Source: Actinoplanes nipponensis
GTDB lineage: Bacteria; Actinomycetota; Actinomycetes; Mycobacteriales; Micromonosporaceae
Direction: 5' to 3'
Assembly (NCBI RefSeq): GCF_016862275.1
Contig: NZ_BOMQ01000104.1
Coordinates: 1-51,576 of the forward strand
Length of the DNA stretch: 51,576 bases
Under the pieces are notes generated by a model. It was not told where the DNA came from. It ran no database searches and saw only the letters and a program-made list of their open reading frames with translations. Each line of letters starts with the position of its first letter. The first letter of the stretch is position 1. Made by a program: the position numbers and the translations under genes. Positions 41,479 to 49,533 of the stretch are shown in pieces.

Positions 41479-41865
41479 TCAGTGTCCGGTCGGGCGGCGC
41501 CGGGGTGGCGGGGGCGGCTCGGGGCCGGGCTCGCCGGGGTGTTCGGGTATGGCCTCGAGGCCCTGGTGACGGAGCTGCTCGGGCAGGTCCTCCTCGGTCA
41601 CCTCGTGGCCGTGCAGCAGCTCCGGCGGCCGGAGCAGCAGCCAGACGATGAACAAGGCGCCGAGGGCGAGCATGATCGGCCCGATGATCAGCGCGAGGTT
41701 CAGCCCGGCGGACTTGCGGATGTCGGCGTCGCCGGCGGTCAGGCCGACGATCGTGACGATCACCCCGAAGATCAGGAAGAGCGCGCCGGTGAAGGACCGG
41801 ATGTCGAACAGCTTGGCCAGCAAGTCGGTGCCCTGCTCGCCGGGCCTCTCCTCCGGTGACGTCAT
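41479..41865 (-). CDS. Small two-helix membrane protein beside the symporter
   Basis: The 128-residue protein has two hydrophobic helices (about 26-46 and 54-82) between a polar N-terminus and a Pro-rich C-tail ending in PPPPPRRR. GAGGAGG precedes the ATG. It follows the symporter stop by 26 bases. Small two-helix proteins often accompany SSS transporters (DUF485/DUF4212 style), and I infer a partner subunit, but I do not recognise the family. Confidence 0.65.
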   Translation of the reverse strand: MTSPEERPGEQGTDLLAKLFDIRSFTGALFLIFGVIVTIVGLTAGDADIRKSAGLNLALIIGPIMLALGALFIVWLLLRPPELLHGHEVTEEDLPEQLRHQGLEAIPEHPGEPGPEPPPPPRRRPTGH

Positions 41866-41891
41866 GGCGGAACCTCCTCTGCTCCGGCGGG

Positions 41892-43559
41892 TCAGAACGC
41901 GTAGACGGCGACGTACAGCCCGGCGTTGAGGACGAGGACGCCCAGGCCGAGCACCACGGGAGACCGGTACCACGGACGGACCGCGACGTCCGAGGCGTCG
42001 CGGATCTCCATCCCGTACACCAGGCCGTGCAGCTCGGCGTCGGTCTTGCGCGGCTCCCGCAAAGAGGCCAGCACCATCGCGAGGGCCCCGGCGGCGAACG
42101 CCGCGATCGAGCCCCACATCGTCTCCTGCAGGTCGCTGCGGAACGCCAGCACGTCGAACTTGTAGAGCGCGTAGACGGTGATCGCCGTGACCGTGCCGAC
42201 CAGGATGCCCCAGAAGCCGGCGCTCCGGGTCGCCCGCCGCCAGAACATGCCGATGATGAACGCGCAGAACAGCGGGACGTTGAAGAAGGAGAACAGCGTC
42301 TGCAGGTAATTGGAGATGTTGCTGAAGCCGGAGGCGATGAGCGCGGTCGCGACGGCGACGGCCACCCCGCCGACGGTCGCCCAGCGGCCCACCCTCAGGT
42401 AGTACTGATCGCTGCGGCCGGGCCGGATGTAGTCCTGCCACAGGTCGTAGGTGAACACCGCGTTGAAACTCGACACGTTCGCGGCCATGCCGGCCATGAA
42501 CGCGGCCAGCAGGCCGGTCACGGCGACGCCGAGCACACCCGGCGGCAGATACTTGTCCATCAGCGCCGGAATCGCGTCGTTGTATTCGAGGCCGCTGCCC
42601 GCGGTGCCGATGCCGGGCAGCAGCACCAGGGCCGCCATCCCCGGCAGAATGGTGATCAGCGGCACGAACGCCTTGGGATAGGCCCCGATGATCGGCGTCA
42701 GCCGGGCGGAATTGCCGTCCTTGGCGGCCATCGCGCGCTGCACCTCGGCGAAGTTGGTCGTCCAGTAGCCGAAGGACAGGCAGAAGGCCAGCCCGAGGAT
42801 GATCCCGATCCAGTCACCGACCGGATTGGACCCCCCGATGCCGGTGCCGGTCCAGGGCTCCACGAAGGAGGCGCCGCGGTCGGCGCTGAGCCGGTCGAAG
42901 AGCTGACCCAGGCCGCCGGTCTCCTTGATCGCGATGATGGTCAGCGGCACCATGCCGATCAGCACGACGAAGAACTGCATCACCTCGTTGTAGATGGCGC
43001 TGGTCAGCCCGCCGAGCAGGATGTAGGACAGCACGAAGACGGCGGCCAGGACGATGGCCAGGATGAGCGGGATGCCGAGCAGCGCCTCCAGGACGATGGA
43101 CAGCGCGTAGAGGTTCACCCCGGCGATGAGCATGCTGCCGACGACGAAGGTGATCGCGTTGATCAGGTGGGCCTTCGGGTCGAACCGCAGCCGCAGGTAC
43201 TCCGGGACGCTGCGGACCTTGGAGCCGTAGTAGAAAGGCATCATGACGATGCCCAGGAAGACCATGGCCGGGATCGCGCCGATCCAGAAGTAGTGCACCA
43301 TCGCCGCGCCGTACTGGGCGCCGCTGGCCGACTGGCCGAGCAGCTCCACCGCGCCGATGTTGGCCGAGATGAATCCGATTCCGGTGACCCAGGCGGGCAA
43401 TGACCGGCCGGACAGGAAGAAGTCCAGCGACGACTTGACCGCACGCTTGAGGGCGAAGCCGATGCCCAGCACGAACGAGAAGTAGATAATCATCAGCACC
43501 AGGTCGACCGGGCTGAGATCCAGACTCAGGGCACTGCCGCTTTCCGCCGCGAGAAACAT
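41892..43559 (-). CDS. Sodium:solute symporter (SSS family, SGLT-like)
   Basis: The 555-residue protein has about 13-14 helices. Family landmarks are FFLSGRSLPAWVTGIGFISANIGAVE near the start, the GGLTSAIYNEVMQFF loop and the GYWTTNFAEVQRAMAAKD segment, as in bacterial sugar (vSGLT-type) symporters. It imports a sugar or polyol with Na+. The ATG at 43559 has AAAGGGG upstream. It precedes the small membrane protein and lies among GH65, kinase, GH15 and transaldolase genes, which favours a sugar substrate. Confidence 0.9.
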   Translation of the reverse strand: MFLAAESGSALSLDLSPVDLVLMIIYFSFVLGIGFALKRAVKSSLDFFLSGRSLPAWVTGIGFISANIGAVELLGQSASGAQYGAAMVHYFWIGAIPAMVFLGIVMMPFYYGSKVRSVPEYLRLRFDPKAHLINAITFVVGSMLIAGVNLYALSIVLEALLGIPLILAIVLAAVFVLSYILLGGLTSAIYNEVMQFFVVLIGMVPLTIIAIKETGGLGQLFDRLSADRGASFVEPWTGTGIGGSNPVGDWIGIILGLAFCLSFGYWTTNFAEVQRAMAAKDGNSARLTPIIGAYPKAFVPLITILPGMAALVLLPGIGTAGSGLEYNDAIPALMDKYLPPGVLGVAVTGLLAAFMAGMAANVSSFNAVFTYDLWQDYIRPGRSDQYYLRVGRWATVGGVAVAVATALIASGFSNISNYLQTLFSFFNVPLFCAFIIGMFWRRATRSAGFWGILVGTVTAITVYALYKFDVLAFRSDLQETMWGSIAAFAAGALAMVLASLREPRKTDAELHGLVYGMEIRDASDVAVRPWYRSPVVLGLGVLVLNAGLYVAVYAF

Positions 43560-43665
43560 GCTTGGCCCCTTTCCCAGCAAATGTGGGAGAGAATGTCCAT
43601 GCCGGTCGACTCATCAAGGCGCTTCGATTGTTACGGCCCAGTGAACAACGGGCCGGCCGAGGCCG

Positions 43666-45483
43666 TCAAGAGCCGGTCCGGGGCGCCGCGACGAGATCGC
43701 CCGGGGGGAAATCACGAATGGCGAGCGCGGCCTGGACGAGCGTCGCGTGCGTCAGGGTCTGCGGGTAGTTGCCGAGGTGGGCGCCCGTCGCGGGGTCCAT
43801 CTCCTCGGCGTACAGGCCGGGCGGGCCGGCCCGCCCGAGCAGGTCGCGGAAGAGCGCCACCGCCTCCGGTCGCCGGCCGGTGCGGGCCAGGGCCTGGACG
43901 AGCCAGAACGAGCAGGGCAGGAACGCTCCCTCGGTGCCGGGCAGGCCGTCCTGCCCCGGCGGGTAGCGGTACAGCAGCGGGCCGCCCGCCGACAGCTCGG
44001 TGCGGATCGCGTCGACGGTGCCGCGTACCCGGGGCGACCGGTCGTCGTCGATGCCCAGCAGCGGCAGCACCAGCAGCGCGGCGTCCAGGTCGGCGGAGCC
44101 GTAGCTGCGCACATAGGTCGACCGCGGGGCGTCGAAGCCCCGCGTCCGGACCTCGGCGGCGAGGGCGTCGCGGGCGTGTTCCCACCGCCGGCGCCGGCGC
44201 GCCGAGAGCGGGTGGGCTTCGGCGATGCGCAGCGCGCGGTCCAGGGTGAGCCAGCCCATGAGCTTGGAGTGGACATGGTGGCGGGGGTCGCCGCGGATCT
44301 CCCAGATGCCGGCGTCCGGTTCGGGCCAGCGGCGGGCGACCAGGTCGGCGAAGCCGCGCACCGCCCGCCACGTCTCCGAGTAGAGGCGCTGACCGGCCCG
44401 CTCGAGCAGCCAGGCGGCGTCGACCACCCAGCCGTAGCCGTCGAGCTGGTGCTGATCGGCCGCGCCGTTGCCGACCCGCACCGGCACGCTGCCGGCGTAG
44501 CCGGGCCACCCGGGCAGACGCCGTTCGCGGGGCGCGGGGCGCCCGTACAGGGTGAGCAGGACCGGCAGGCGCGGGCGCTGCAGCCGGCTGGCGTGCAGCA
44601 GCCAGGCGAGAAACCCGCGGGCCTCGTCGAGCCGGCCGACCCCGAGGAACGCGCCGACGCCGATGCTGGCGTCGCGGGGCCAGACGTAGCGGTAGTCCCA
44701 GTTCCGCACGCCGCCGGGATCCTCGGGCAAGGACGTGGTGGGCGCGGCGACCGGGGCCCGCGTCGGCGAGTGGGTCAGCAGCCGCAGGGTCAGCAGGCTC
44801 CGGACGACCGCCTCGCGGAACGGCAGCGACGGGTCGATGCCGGCGCACCAGACGCGCCAGCGGCTCTCGTCCGCGACGAGGAGATCCCAGGCCGCCGCCG
44901 GGTCGACCCGGACGAGCGGCTCGCGGTGGGCCACGGCCAGCACCAGGGTCAGCGGCCGGCCCGGCGCGACGGTGACCCGGGCCGGGCGGCCGGGACGCAG
45001 GGCGAGCGCCGGGTCGCCGGCCAGGGACACCGCGAGCGACCCCCACTCGCACACCACGCCCGCGCCGTCCTGGCGGACCCGCGGACGGCGGTGCCCGGCC
45101 CCGAGGCGCGGGTCGAACTCGACGACGGCCTGGGCCGGTCCCGCCTCGGCCGACAGGCGGCGCACCAGCACGGTCGCCGGCAGCAGGCGCCCGCCGAGCT
45201 CGGCCACCATCCCCTCGGTGAGGGTGAGCCGCCCGGCCCCGGTCGCCCAGGTCGTCTCCAGCGTGGCGGTGTGCCGGCGGTAGCGTCGCGCGACCAGCGT
45301 GGCCGGTCCGGCGGGGCCGGCGCGGAAGGTACCGGCCGCCGGGCCGCCGATCAGCCGGCCGAACAGGGGCTCGCCGTCGAAGCCGGGCACGCAGCACCAG
45401 TCGATCGCGCCGCCGGCGTCGACGAGGGCCGCGGTCCGGGTGTCGCCGAGCAGCCCGTACTCCTCGATCGGCGCAGCCGCCAT
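43666..45483 (-). CDS. GH15 family glucoamylase/trehalase-like hydrolase
   Basis: The 605-residue protein has the GH15 layout of actinobacterial trehalases and glucoamylases: IEEYGLLGDTRTAALVD start, WDYRYVWPRDAS, DAGIWEIRG with acid Glu395, and YAEEMDP with base Glu560 or Glu561 followed by LGNYPQTLTH. It has no signal peptide, so it works inside, on trehalose or maltooligosaccharides. Glucose release alongside a GH65 phosphorylase suggests alternative routes for the same storage sugars. Confidence 0.9.
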   Translation of the reverse strand: MAAAPIEEYGLLGDTRTAALVDAGGAIDWCCVPGFDGEPLFGRLIGGPAAGTFRAGPAGPATLVARRYRRHTATLETTWATGAGRLTLTEGMVAELGGRLLPATVLVRRLSAEAGPAQAVVEFDPRLGAGHRRPRVRQDGAGVVCEWGSLAVSLAGDPALALRPGRPARVTVAPGRPLTLVLAVAHREPLVRVDPAAAWDLLVADESRWRVWCAGIDPSLPFREAVVRSLLTLRLLTHSPTRAPVAAPTTSLPEDPGGVRNWDYRYVWPRDASIGVGAFLGVGRLDEARGFLAWLLHASRLQRPRLPVLLTLYGRPAPRERRLPGWPGYAGSVPVRVGNGAADQHQLDGYGWVVDAAWLLERAGQRLYSETWRAVRGFADLVARRWPEPDAGIWEIRGDPRHHVHSKLMGWLTLDRALRIAEAHPLSARRRRRWEHARDALAAEVRTRGFDAPRSTYVRSYGSADLDAALLVLPLLGIDDDRSPRVRGTVDAIRTELSAGGPLLYRYPPGQDGLPGTEGAFLPCSFWLVQALARTGRRPEAVALFRDLLGRAGPPGLYAEEMDPATGAHLGNYPQTLTHATLVQAALAIRDFPPGDLVAAPRTGS

Positions 45484-45515
45484 CGGTTCCACCCTTCGTT
45501 TCCGCGGGGCCCGGG

Positions 45516-45992
45516 TCAGCGGGCCTGCAGGAGCAGCCCGAGGACCGTTCCGTAGACCAGGTGGGCGGCGATCGCGACCGCCGGGGTCCGCCCGCCGTAG
45601 TTGAGGGCGAACAGCCCGGGCGGCTCCAGCACCGCGGCGCCGGCCGGCCCGGCCCGGTGGGAGGCCATCCGCGGGTGCACTCCCGGCAGCAGGGGCAGGA
45701 TCACCGTGAGCGCCACCGCGGCGTGCAGCGCGCCGAGCAGCGTCCCCAGCCACCAGGTGGCCCGGTGCAGCAGCGCGAACGTCGCCGCGTACCCCAGCGC
45801 GAAACCCTGACCGACGACCAGGTGGATGAGGAAGCCGGCCACCCGGGCGCGGTCCGGGTCGGGGGTGAGCAGCGTGCCCAGGACCAGGGGCAGGTCCAGG
45901 CGGGTGAGCCCGGCCAGCTGGGCGGCGATCAGCACCGCGGTGAGGGCGGCGGAGGCGATCAGCCCGAACACGGTCCATCCGGCCCAGTCCAT
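45516..45992 (-). CDS. Hypothetical four-helix membrane protein
   Basis: This 158-residue protein is almost entirely hydrophobic, with about four to five helices and a conserved-looking HLVVGQGFALGYA segment. Its ATG overlaps the transaldolase stop by one base (TGATG), and GH15 follows 32 bases later. It resembles uncharacterised actinobacterial membrane proteins found next to transaldolase/DoxX genes. I assign no function. Confidence 0.7.
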   Translation of the reverse strand: MDWAGWTVFGLIASAALTAVLIAAQLAGLTRLDLPLVLGTLLTPDPDRARVAGFLIHLVVGQGFALGYAATFALLHRATWWLGTLLGALHAAVALTVILPLLPGVHPRMASHRAGPAGAAVLEPPGLFALNYGGRTPAVAIAAHLVYGTVLGLLLQAR

Positions 45993-47098
45993 CAGCGCGG
46001 GCTGAGCCGGCCGGCCCGGGCGGCCAGCACGCCGCGCACCTCCTGGTACGACGCGAGGAAGCCCGCGACGCCCCGGTCCTCGAGCGTGCGGCCCACGTCG
46101 TCCAGGTCGACGCCGGCCGCGGCCAGCCGGCGCATCACCTCGGCCGCCCGGTCGACCCCGGTGTCCACGGTGCGGGCCGGCCGGCCGTGGTCGGTGAACG
46201 CGGCCAGGGTGGCCTCCGGCAGGGTGGTGACCGTGTCCGGGCCGATGAGCTCCTCGACGTACCTGGTGTCGCGGTACGCCGGGTTCTTCATCGACGTGGA
46301 GGCCCACAGCGGCCGCTGAGCCCGCGCCCCGAGATCGGCCAGCCGCTGCCACCGCCGCCCGGAGAACCGTTCCCGGAAGAGCCGGTACGCCAGCTTGGCC
46401 TGGGCGATCGCCGCCTGCCCCCGCAGCGCGAGCGCGTCGTCGGTGCCGGCCGCGGTCAGCCGCCGGTCGACCTCGGTGTCGACCCGGCTGACGAAGAAGG
46501 AGGCGACACTGTGCACCGTTGACGGGTCACCGCCGCGGCCGGCGAAGTCCTCCAACCCGGACAGGTACGCCTCGATGATCTGCTCGTAGCGGGCGAGCGA
46601 GAAGATCAGGGTGACGTTGATGCCGCGGCCCTCGGCGATCATCGCCCGCACGGCCGGTACGCCCGCCGCGGTCGCCGGGATCTTCACGAGGAGATGGGGC
46701 TCGGCGATCCGTTCGTGCAGCGCGCGGGCCGCCGCCACCGTCGCCCAGGTGTCGTGCGCCAGCTCGGGCGCCACCTCCACGGAGACGAAGCCGTCGGTGC
46801 CGCCGCTCTCGTCGAAGACCGGGCGCAGCACCGCCGACGCGGAGCTGATGTCGTCGGTCACCAGCGTCCAGTACGCGTCGTCGAGCGGGCACCCGGCCGC
46901 GGTCAGCGCGGCGAACTGATCGTCGTAGTCGGCGGAACCGACGATGGCCCGGGTGAAGATGGTCGGGTTGGCCGTCACGCCACGGATCCCGTCGGCGACC
47001 AGGGCCGCCAGGGCGCCGCCGGTCAGGGCGCCGCGGGTGAGGTTGTCCAGCCAGGGACTCTGGCCGTACTCGGCGTACAGGTGCCGCAGGGGGGTCAT
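45992..47098 (-). CDS. tal: Transaldolase
   Basis: The 368-residue protein is a type 3 (actinobacterial) transaldolase: SPWLDNLTRG start, GVTANPTIF, HLLVKIPAT with the Schiff-base lysine, INVTLIFSLARYE and the LWASTSMKNPAYRDT segment. It moves a dihydroxyacetone unit between fructose 6-phosphate and erythrose 4-phosphate in the pentose phosphate pathway, which would also process arabinose/pentose carbon. Start and stop overlap its neighbours. It is probably a second copy outside the usual tkt-tal cluster. Confidence 0.93.
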   Translation of the reverse strand: MTPLRHLYAEYGQSPWLDNLTRGALTGGALAALVADGIRGVTANPTIFTRAIVGSADYDDQFAALTAAGCPLDDAYWTLVTDDISSASAVLRPVFDESGGTDGFVSVEVAPELAHDTWATVAAARALHERIAEPHLLVKIPATAAGVPAVRAMIAEGRGINVTLIFSLARYEQIIEAYLSGLEDFAGRGGDPSTVHSVASFFVSRVDTEVDRRLTAAGTDDALALRGQAAIAQAKLAYRLFRERFSGRRWQRLADLGARAQRPLWASTSMKNPAYRDTRYVEELIGPDTVTTLPEATLAAFTDHGRPARTVDTGVDRAAEVMRRLAAAGVDLDDVGRTLEDRGVAGFLASYQEVRGVLAARAGRLSPR

Positions 47099-47532
47099 CG
47101 GTCCGCTCCGGACGGCCGGGCCGGGGAAGCCAGCCGCCACAACGCGAGCGCGCCGATCAGCAGCCCGAAGTCGCGCACCGCCACGTCGTAGTAGTCGCCC
47201 AGGACCAGCAGGTTCACGATGATGCCGGCCAGCCACGCGGCCACCACCGGGGCGCCGTACCGCGGCCGGATGGCCACCAGGAGCCCGGCCACCACCTCGA
47301 TCACGCCCACGGCGTACATCGCCTGCTGCGCCGTGCCGGGCAGGAGCCGGTCGGCGAACGGGGCGAGGTAGCCGGGCCAGTCGGTCAGCAGGTTGAGGAA
47401 CTTGTCCAGCCCGAAGACGATCGGGGCCACCGTGAAGCCGGTGCGCAGCAGCAGGAACGCCTGGTGAGCGGGGTCGACGGCCGGGCCGGCCGTTCGGGCG
47501 GCCGTCGCGGAGCTGGGCGTCGGAGCAGTCAT
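47095..47532 (-). CDS. DoxX-like membrane protein
   Basis: The 145-residue protein has four predicted helices and DoxX/TQO-small-subunit-like features (FLLLRTGFTVAPIVFGLDKF, YAVGVIEVVAGLLVAI). GAGAGG precedes the ATG. It is first in the DoxX-transaldolase operon and shares an ATGA junction with tal. DoxX-like proteins act in membrane redox or thiol defence. Confidence 0.85.
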   Translation of the reverse strand: MTAPTPSSATAARTAGPAVDPAHQAFLLLRTGFTVAPIVFGLDKFLNLLTDWPGYLAPFADRLLPGTAQQAMYAVGVIEVVAGLLVAIRPRYGAPVVAAWLAGIIVNLLVLGDYYDVAVRDFGLLIGALALWRLASPARPSGADR

Positions 47533-47544
47533 GGCGGAACCTCT

Positions 47545-47576
47545 CTTCTAAAAGCGTTGTGCACGTTATTTAGAAG
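47545..47576. repeat. Inverted repeat in the DoxX leader
   Basis: CTTCTAAA (47545-47552) and TTTAGAAG (47569-47576) form a perfect 8-base inverted repeat around a 16-base spacer, and TTTCTAAA recurs at 47591. The repeat covers the predicted -10 and +1 of the doxX promoter and is unusually AT-rich for this genome. Confidence 0.5.
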
Positions 47577-47603
47577 CTAGACGCGTCGCTTTTCTAAAGT
47601 CAA
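47574..47603 (-). promoter_or_regulatory. Promoter of the doxX-tal operon
   Basis: On the minus strand TTGACT (47598-47603) and TAGCTT (47574-47579) are 18 bases apart. It faces away from the divergent regulator gene and overlaps the palindrome at 47602 at its -35 edge. Confidence 0.5.
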
Positions 47604-47617
47604 GACACGCGTGTCTT
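47602..47617. promoter_or_regulatory. Palindromic operator in the divergent regulator/doxX region
   Basis: AAGACACGCGTGTCTT is a perfect 16-bp palindrome. It lies between the -35 region and the TACAAT -10 of the regulator gene and touches the -35 of doxX, so one bound dimer could block both promoters. The likely binder is the regulator encoded at 47629. Confidence 0.65.
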
Positions 47618-47622
47618 ACAAT
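47617..47622 (+). promoter_or_regulatory. -10 box of a leaderless regulator transcript
   Basis: TACAAT ends six bases before the ATG at 47629, so transcription would begin at the start codon. No Shine-Dalgarno is present. This decides the start in favour of ATG 47629 over the GTG at 47611, which lies inside the operator. Confidence 0.6.
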
Positions 47623-47628
47623 GGCGGC

Positions 47629-48300
47629 ATGGCTCCCCGCCCCCTGCCCGACCGCATCGCCGCCCTGGCCGCCCTCGACGACCCGATCCGCCGGGCCGTG
47701 TACGGCCTCGTCGCGCACAGCGAGACGGCGGTCAGCCGGGACGCGGCGGCGGAGGCGCTGGGCACCACCCGACGGGTGGCCGCCTTCCACCTCGACCGGC
47801 TGGCCGACCAGGGCCTGCTCGCCGCCGAGTACCGCCGGCCGCCCGGGCGTACCGGCCCGGGGGCCGGCCGCCCGGCCAAGCTGTACCGGCCGGTCGCCGA
47901 CGAGCTGTCGGTGTCGGTGCCGCCGCGGCACTACGACCTCGTGGGCGAGGTGCTCGCCGCGGCCGTGGCGGACTCGCTCGACTCCGGCGCCCCGGTCCAG
48001 GAGGCGCTCGACCGCACGGCCTACGAGACCGGCCGGACCGCCGGCGCGGCCGCCGGCACGGTCCTCGGCGCCCTGGAGGACGCCGGCTACGAACCGCGCG
48101 GCGACGACGAGGACGGCGGGCTGATCCTGCGCAACTGCCCGTTCCACCGGCTCGCCCGGCAGTTCACCGCCCTGGTCTGCGGGGTGAACCTGCAGTTGCT
48201 GCGCGGCGTCACCGACGGAGCCGGCGACCCGGGCGTCACCGCGGTGCTCGACCCGGGCCCGGGCCGCTGCTGCGTCCGGCTCCGGCCGGCGGCGCGCTGA
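47629..48300 (+). CDS. ArsR/SufR-like helix-turn-helix regulator with Cys-rich C-terminus
   Basis: The 223-residue protein has an N-terminal winged helix (ALDDPIRRAVYGLVAHSE to LADQGLLAAEY) and a C-terminal domain with NCPFH, VCGVN and a GRCCVRL motif. These spaced Cys recall SufR-type regulators that hold a [2Fe-2S] or [4Fe-4S] cluster, so redox or iron sensing is plausible. It is divergent from doxX-tal and probably represses both directions. The last 65 bases overlap the end of the opposite PaaX-like gene. Confidence 0.8.
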   Translation: MAPRPLPDRIAALAALDDPIRRAVYGLVAHSETAVSRDAAAEALGTTRRVAAFHLDRLADQGLLAAEYRRPPGRTGPGAGRPAKLYRPVADELSVSVPPRHYDLVGEVLAAAVADSLDSGAPVQEALDRTAYETGRTAGAAAGTVLGALEDAGYEPRGDDEDGGLILRNCPFHRLARQFTALVCGVNLQLLRGVTDGAGDPGVTAVLDPGPGRCCVRLRPAAR

Positions 48301-49255
48301 CCTCGCCCGCGGCGGCCGGGGCGGGCAGGCCGGCGGCCAGCTCCGCGACGGTGTGGGCCCCGATGCCGGGCACCGGGTCGTCGCTGTGGGCGGCGGCGAC
48401 GGCGCGGACGTGCTCCTCGGCACGCGCGGCGAGCCCGTCGTAGATCTCGGCGAACAGAGCACGGGCGGGTTCCCGTAGCCATCCGGGGGGCAGCAGCCGG
48501 CTGGGCAGCCCGGGGTCGAGGACGGGCAGGCGCCGGTAGGTGTCCATCACCTCGGTACGGGCCCGGACCGCCTCGGGGCCGGCGATCTGTCCGGCGTGGA
48601 CCCGGGGCAGCACCGGGCGCCAGTTCGCGATGAAGGATTCGTAGCGGCGGGCGAGGGCCGCGGTGTCCCAGGCGTCGAGCGGTGAGCGGCCGGGCTCGGG
48701 ACCGGCGTACCGGCCGCGGAAGACGGTGATCGCGGGGCCGAAGGGGGCGAGCCGGTCCACGGCCCGGCCGGCGAGGGCGCGCGGAGAGACCCAGAGGCCG
48801 TCGTAGAGCGGGGCGAAGCCCATCCAGCGCAGCTGCGCGCGCAGCCCGCGCCGCCGGGCCGCCTGCCCGCGCGGCAGCGAGAAGGCGAGCACCGTCCAGC
48901 GCCCGTCCCACGGCTCGGCCGGCGCGACGATCGCGCTGCCGCCGACGGCGAGGAAGCCGGCGGCGGCCGGGGTGAGCCGGTACGAGCTCCGCCGCCCCTG
49001 CCGATGCCCCTCCAGCACGCCGCGACGGGCCAGCCGGCTGATGGCGGTCCGGGCGCCCGCCTGGGACACCCCGGCCTCGGTGAGCAGGGCCACGATGGCC
49101 GCCGAGGGGAGCCGGGCCCGGTCGCGCAGGGTGTAGTCGGCCAGCAACGTCACCGTCAGCCCCTGCGGCGAGCTCCCGGCCTGCCGCCGGGGCAGCCGCA
49201 CCGGCTCCGCGGCGTCATCCGGGAAGATCTCCTCGATGTCGTACGGACTCGTCAC
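48236..49255 (-). CDS. PaaX-family transcriptional regulator
   Basis: The 339-residue protein matches PaaX: winged helix near 45-100 (SAAIVALLTEAGVSQAGARTAISRLARRGVL) followed by the PaaX domain beginning WDGRWTVLAFSLP and the GLWVSPR segment. PaaX proteins respond to phenylacetyl-CoA-like thioesters, but many paralogues with other ligands exist. The GTG at 49255 has GGAG six bases upstream. It overlaps the convergent regulator gene by 65 bases at the 3' end. The divergent esterase gene and the inverted repeat at 49331 are candidate targets. Confidence 0.88.
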   Translation of the reverse strand: MTSPYDIEEIFPDDAAEPVRLPRRQAGSSPQGLTVTLLADYTLRDRARLPSAAIVALLTEAGVSQAGARTAISRLARRGVLEGHRQGRRSSYRLTPAAAGFLAVGGSAIVAPAEPWDGRWTVLAFSLPRGQAARRRGLRAQLRWMGFAPLYDGLWVSPRALAGRAVDRLAPFGPAITVFRGRYAGPEPGRSPLDAWDTAALARRYESFIANWRPVLPRVHAGQIAGPEAVRARTEVMDTYRRLPVLDPGLPSRLLPPGWLREPARALFAEIYDGLAARAEEHVRAVAAAHSDDPVPGIGAHTVAELAAGLPAPAAAGEVSAPPAGAGRSSGPGPGRAPR

Positions 49256-49330
49256 GCGATGCTCCAGCGGTTCGGGGTGCGGTCAGGCTGACTGTAACGA
49301 GGGCGGCGGCGCCGCTGTCGATCGAGGCAT

Positions 49331-49378
49331 GTCGATTGACAGTCAACGGCTCCGGGTGCACGCTAACTGTCAATCGAC
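49331..49378. promoter_or_regulatory. 13-base inverted repeat in the PaaX/esterase intergenic region
   Basis: GTCGATTGACAGT (49331-49343) and ACTGTCAATCGAC (49366-49378) are perfect inverted copies around a 22-base spacer. Each arm contains a TTGACA-type -35 sequence, one facing each way, so a protein bound to the arms would control both divergent genes. PaaX is the natural candidate binder. Confidence 0.6.
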
Positions 49379-49533
49379 TCCGGTGGCGCCGGGCCGCGCT
49401 CCCCCCGGCGTCAGGTGCGTGATCCCGAGGGCAGGTCACGCGGACGTCTCCCCAGCTGTTCCCCCGTGGGCGGCGCACGCACGCTCGTGGCGATGCCGTG
49501 TGCGCCGGCCCGCCTTCCCCAGGAGTGCCGATC

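Noticed and set aside
47611..47628. GTG start for the SufR-like regulator
   Set aside because: It lies inside the palindromic operator and upstream of the TACAAT -10; a leaderless start at ATG 47629 fits better.
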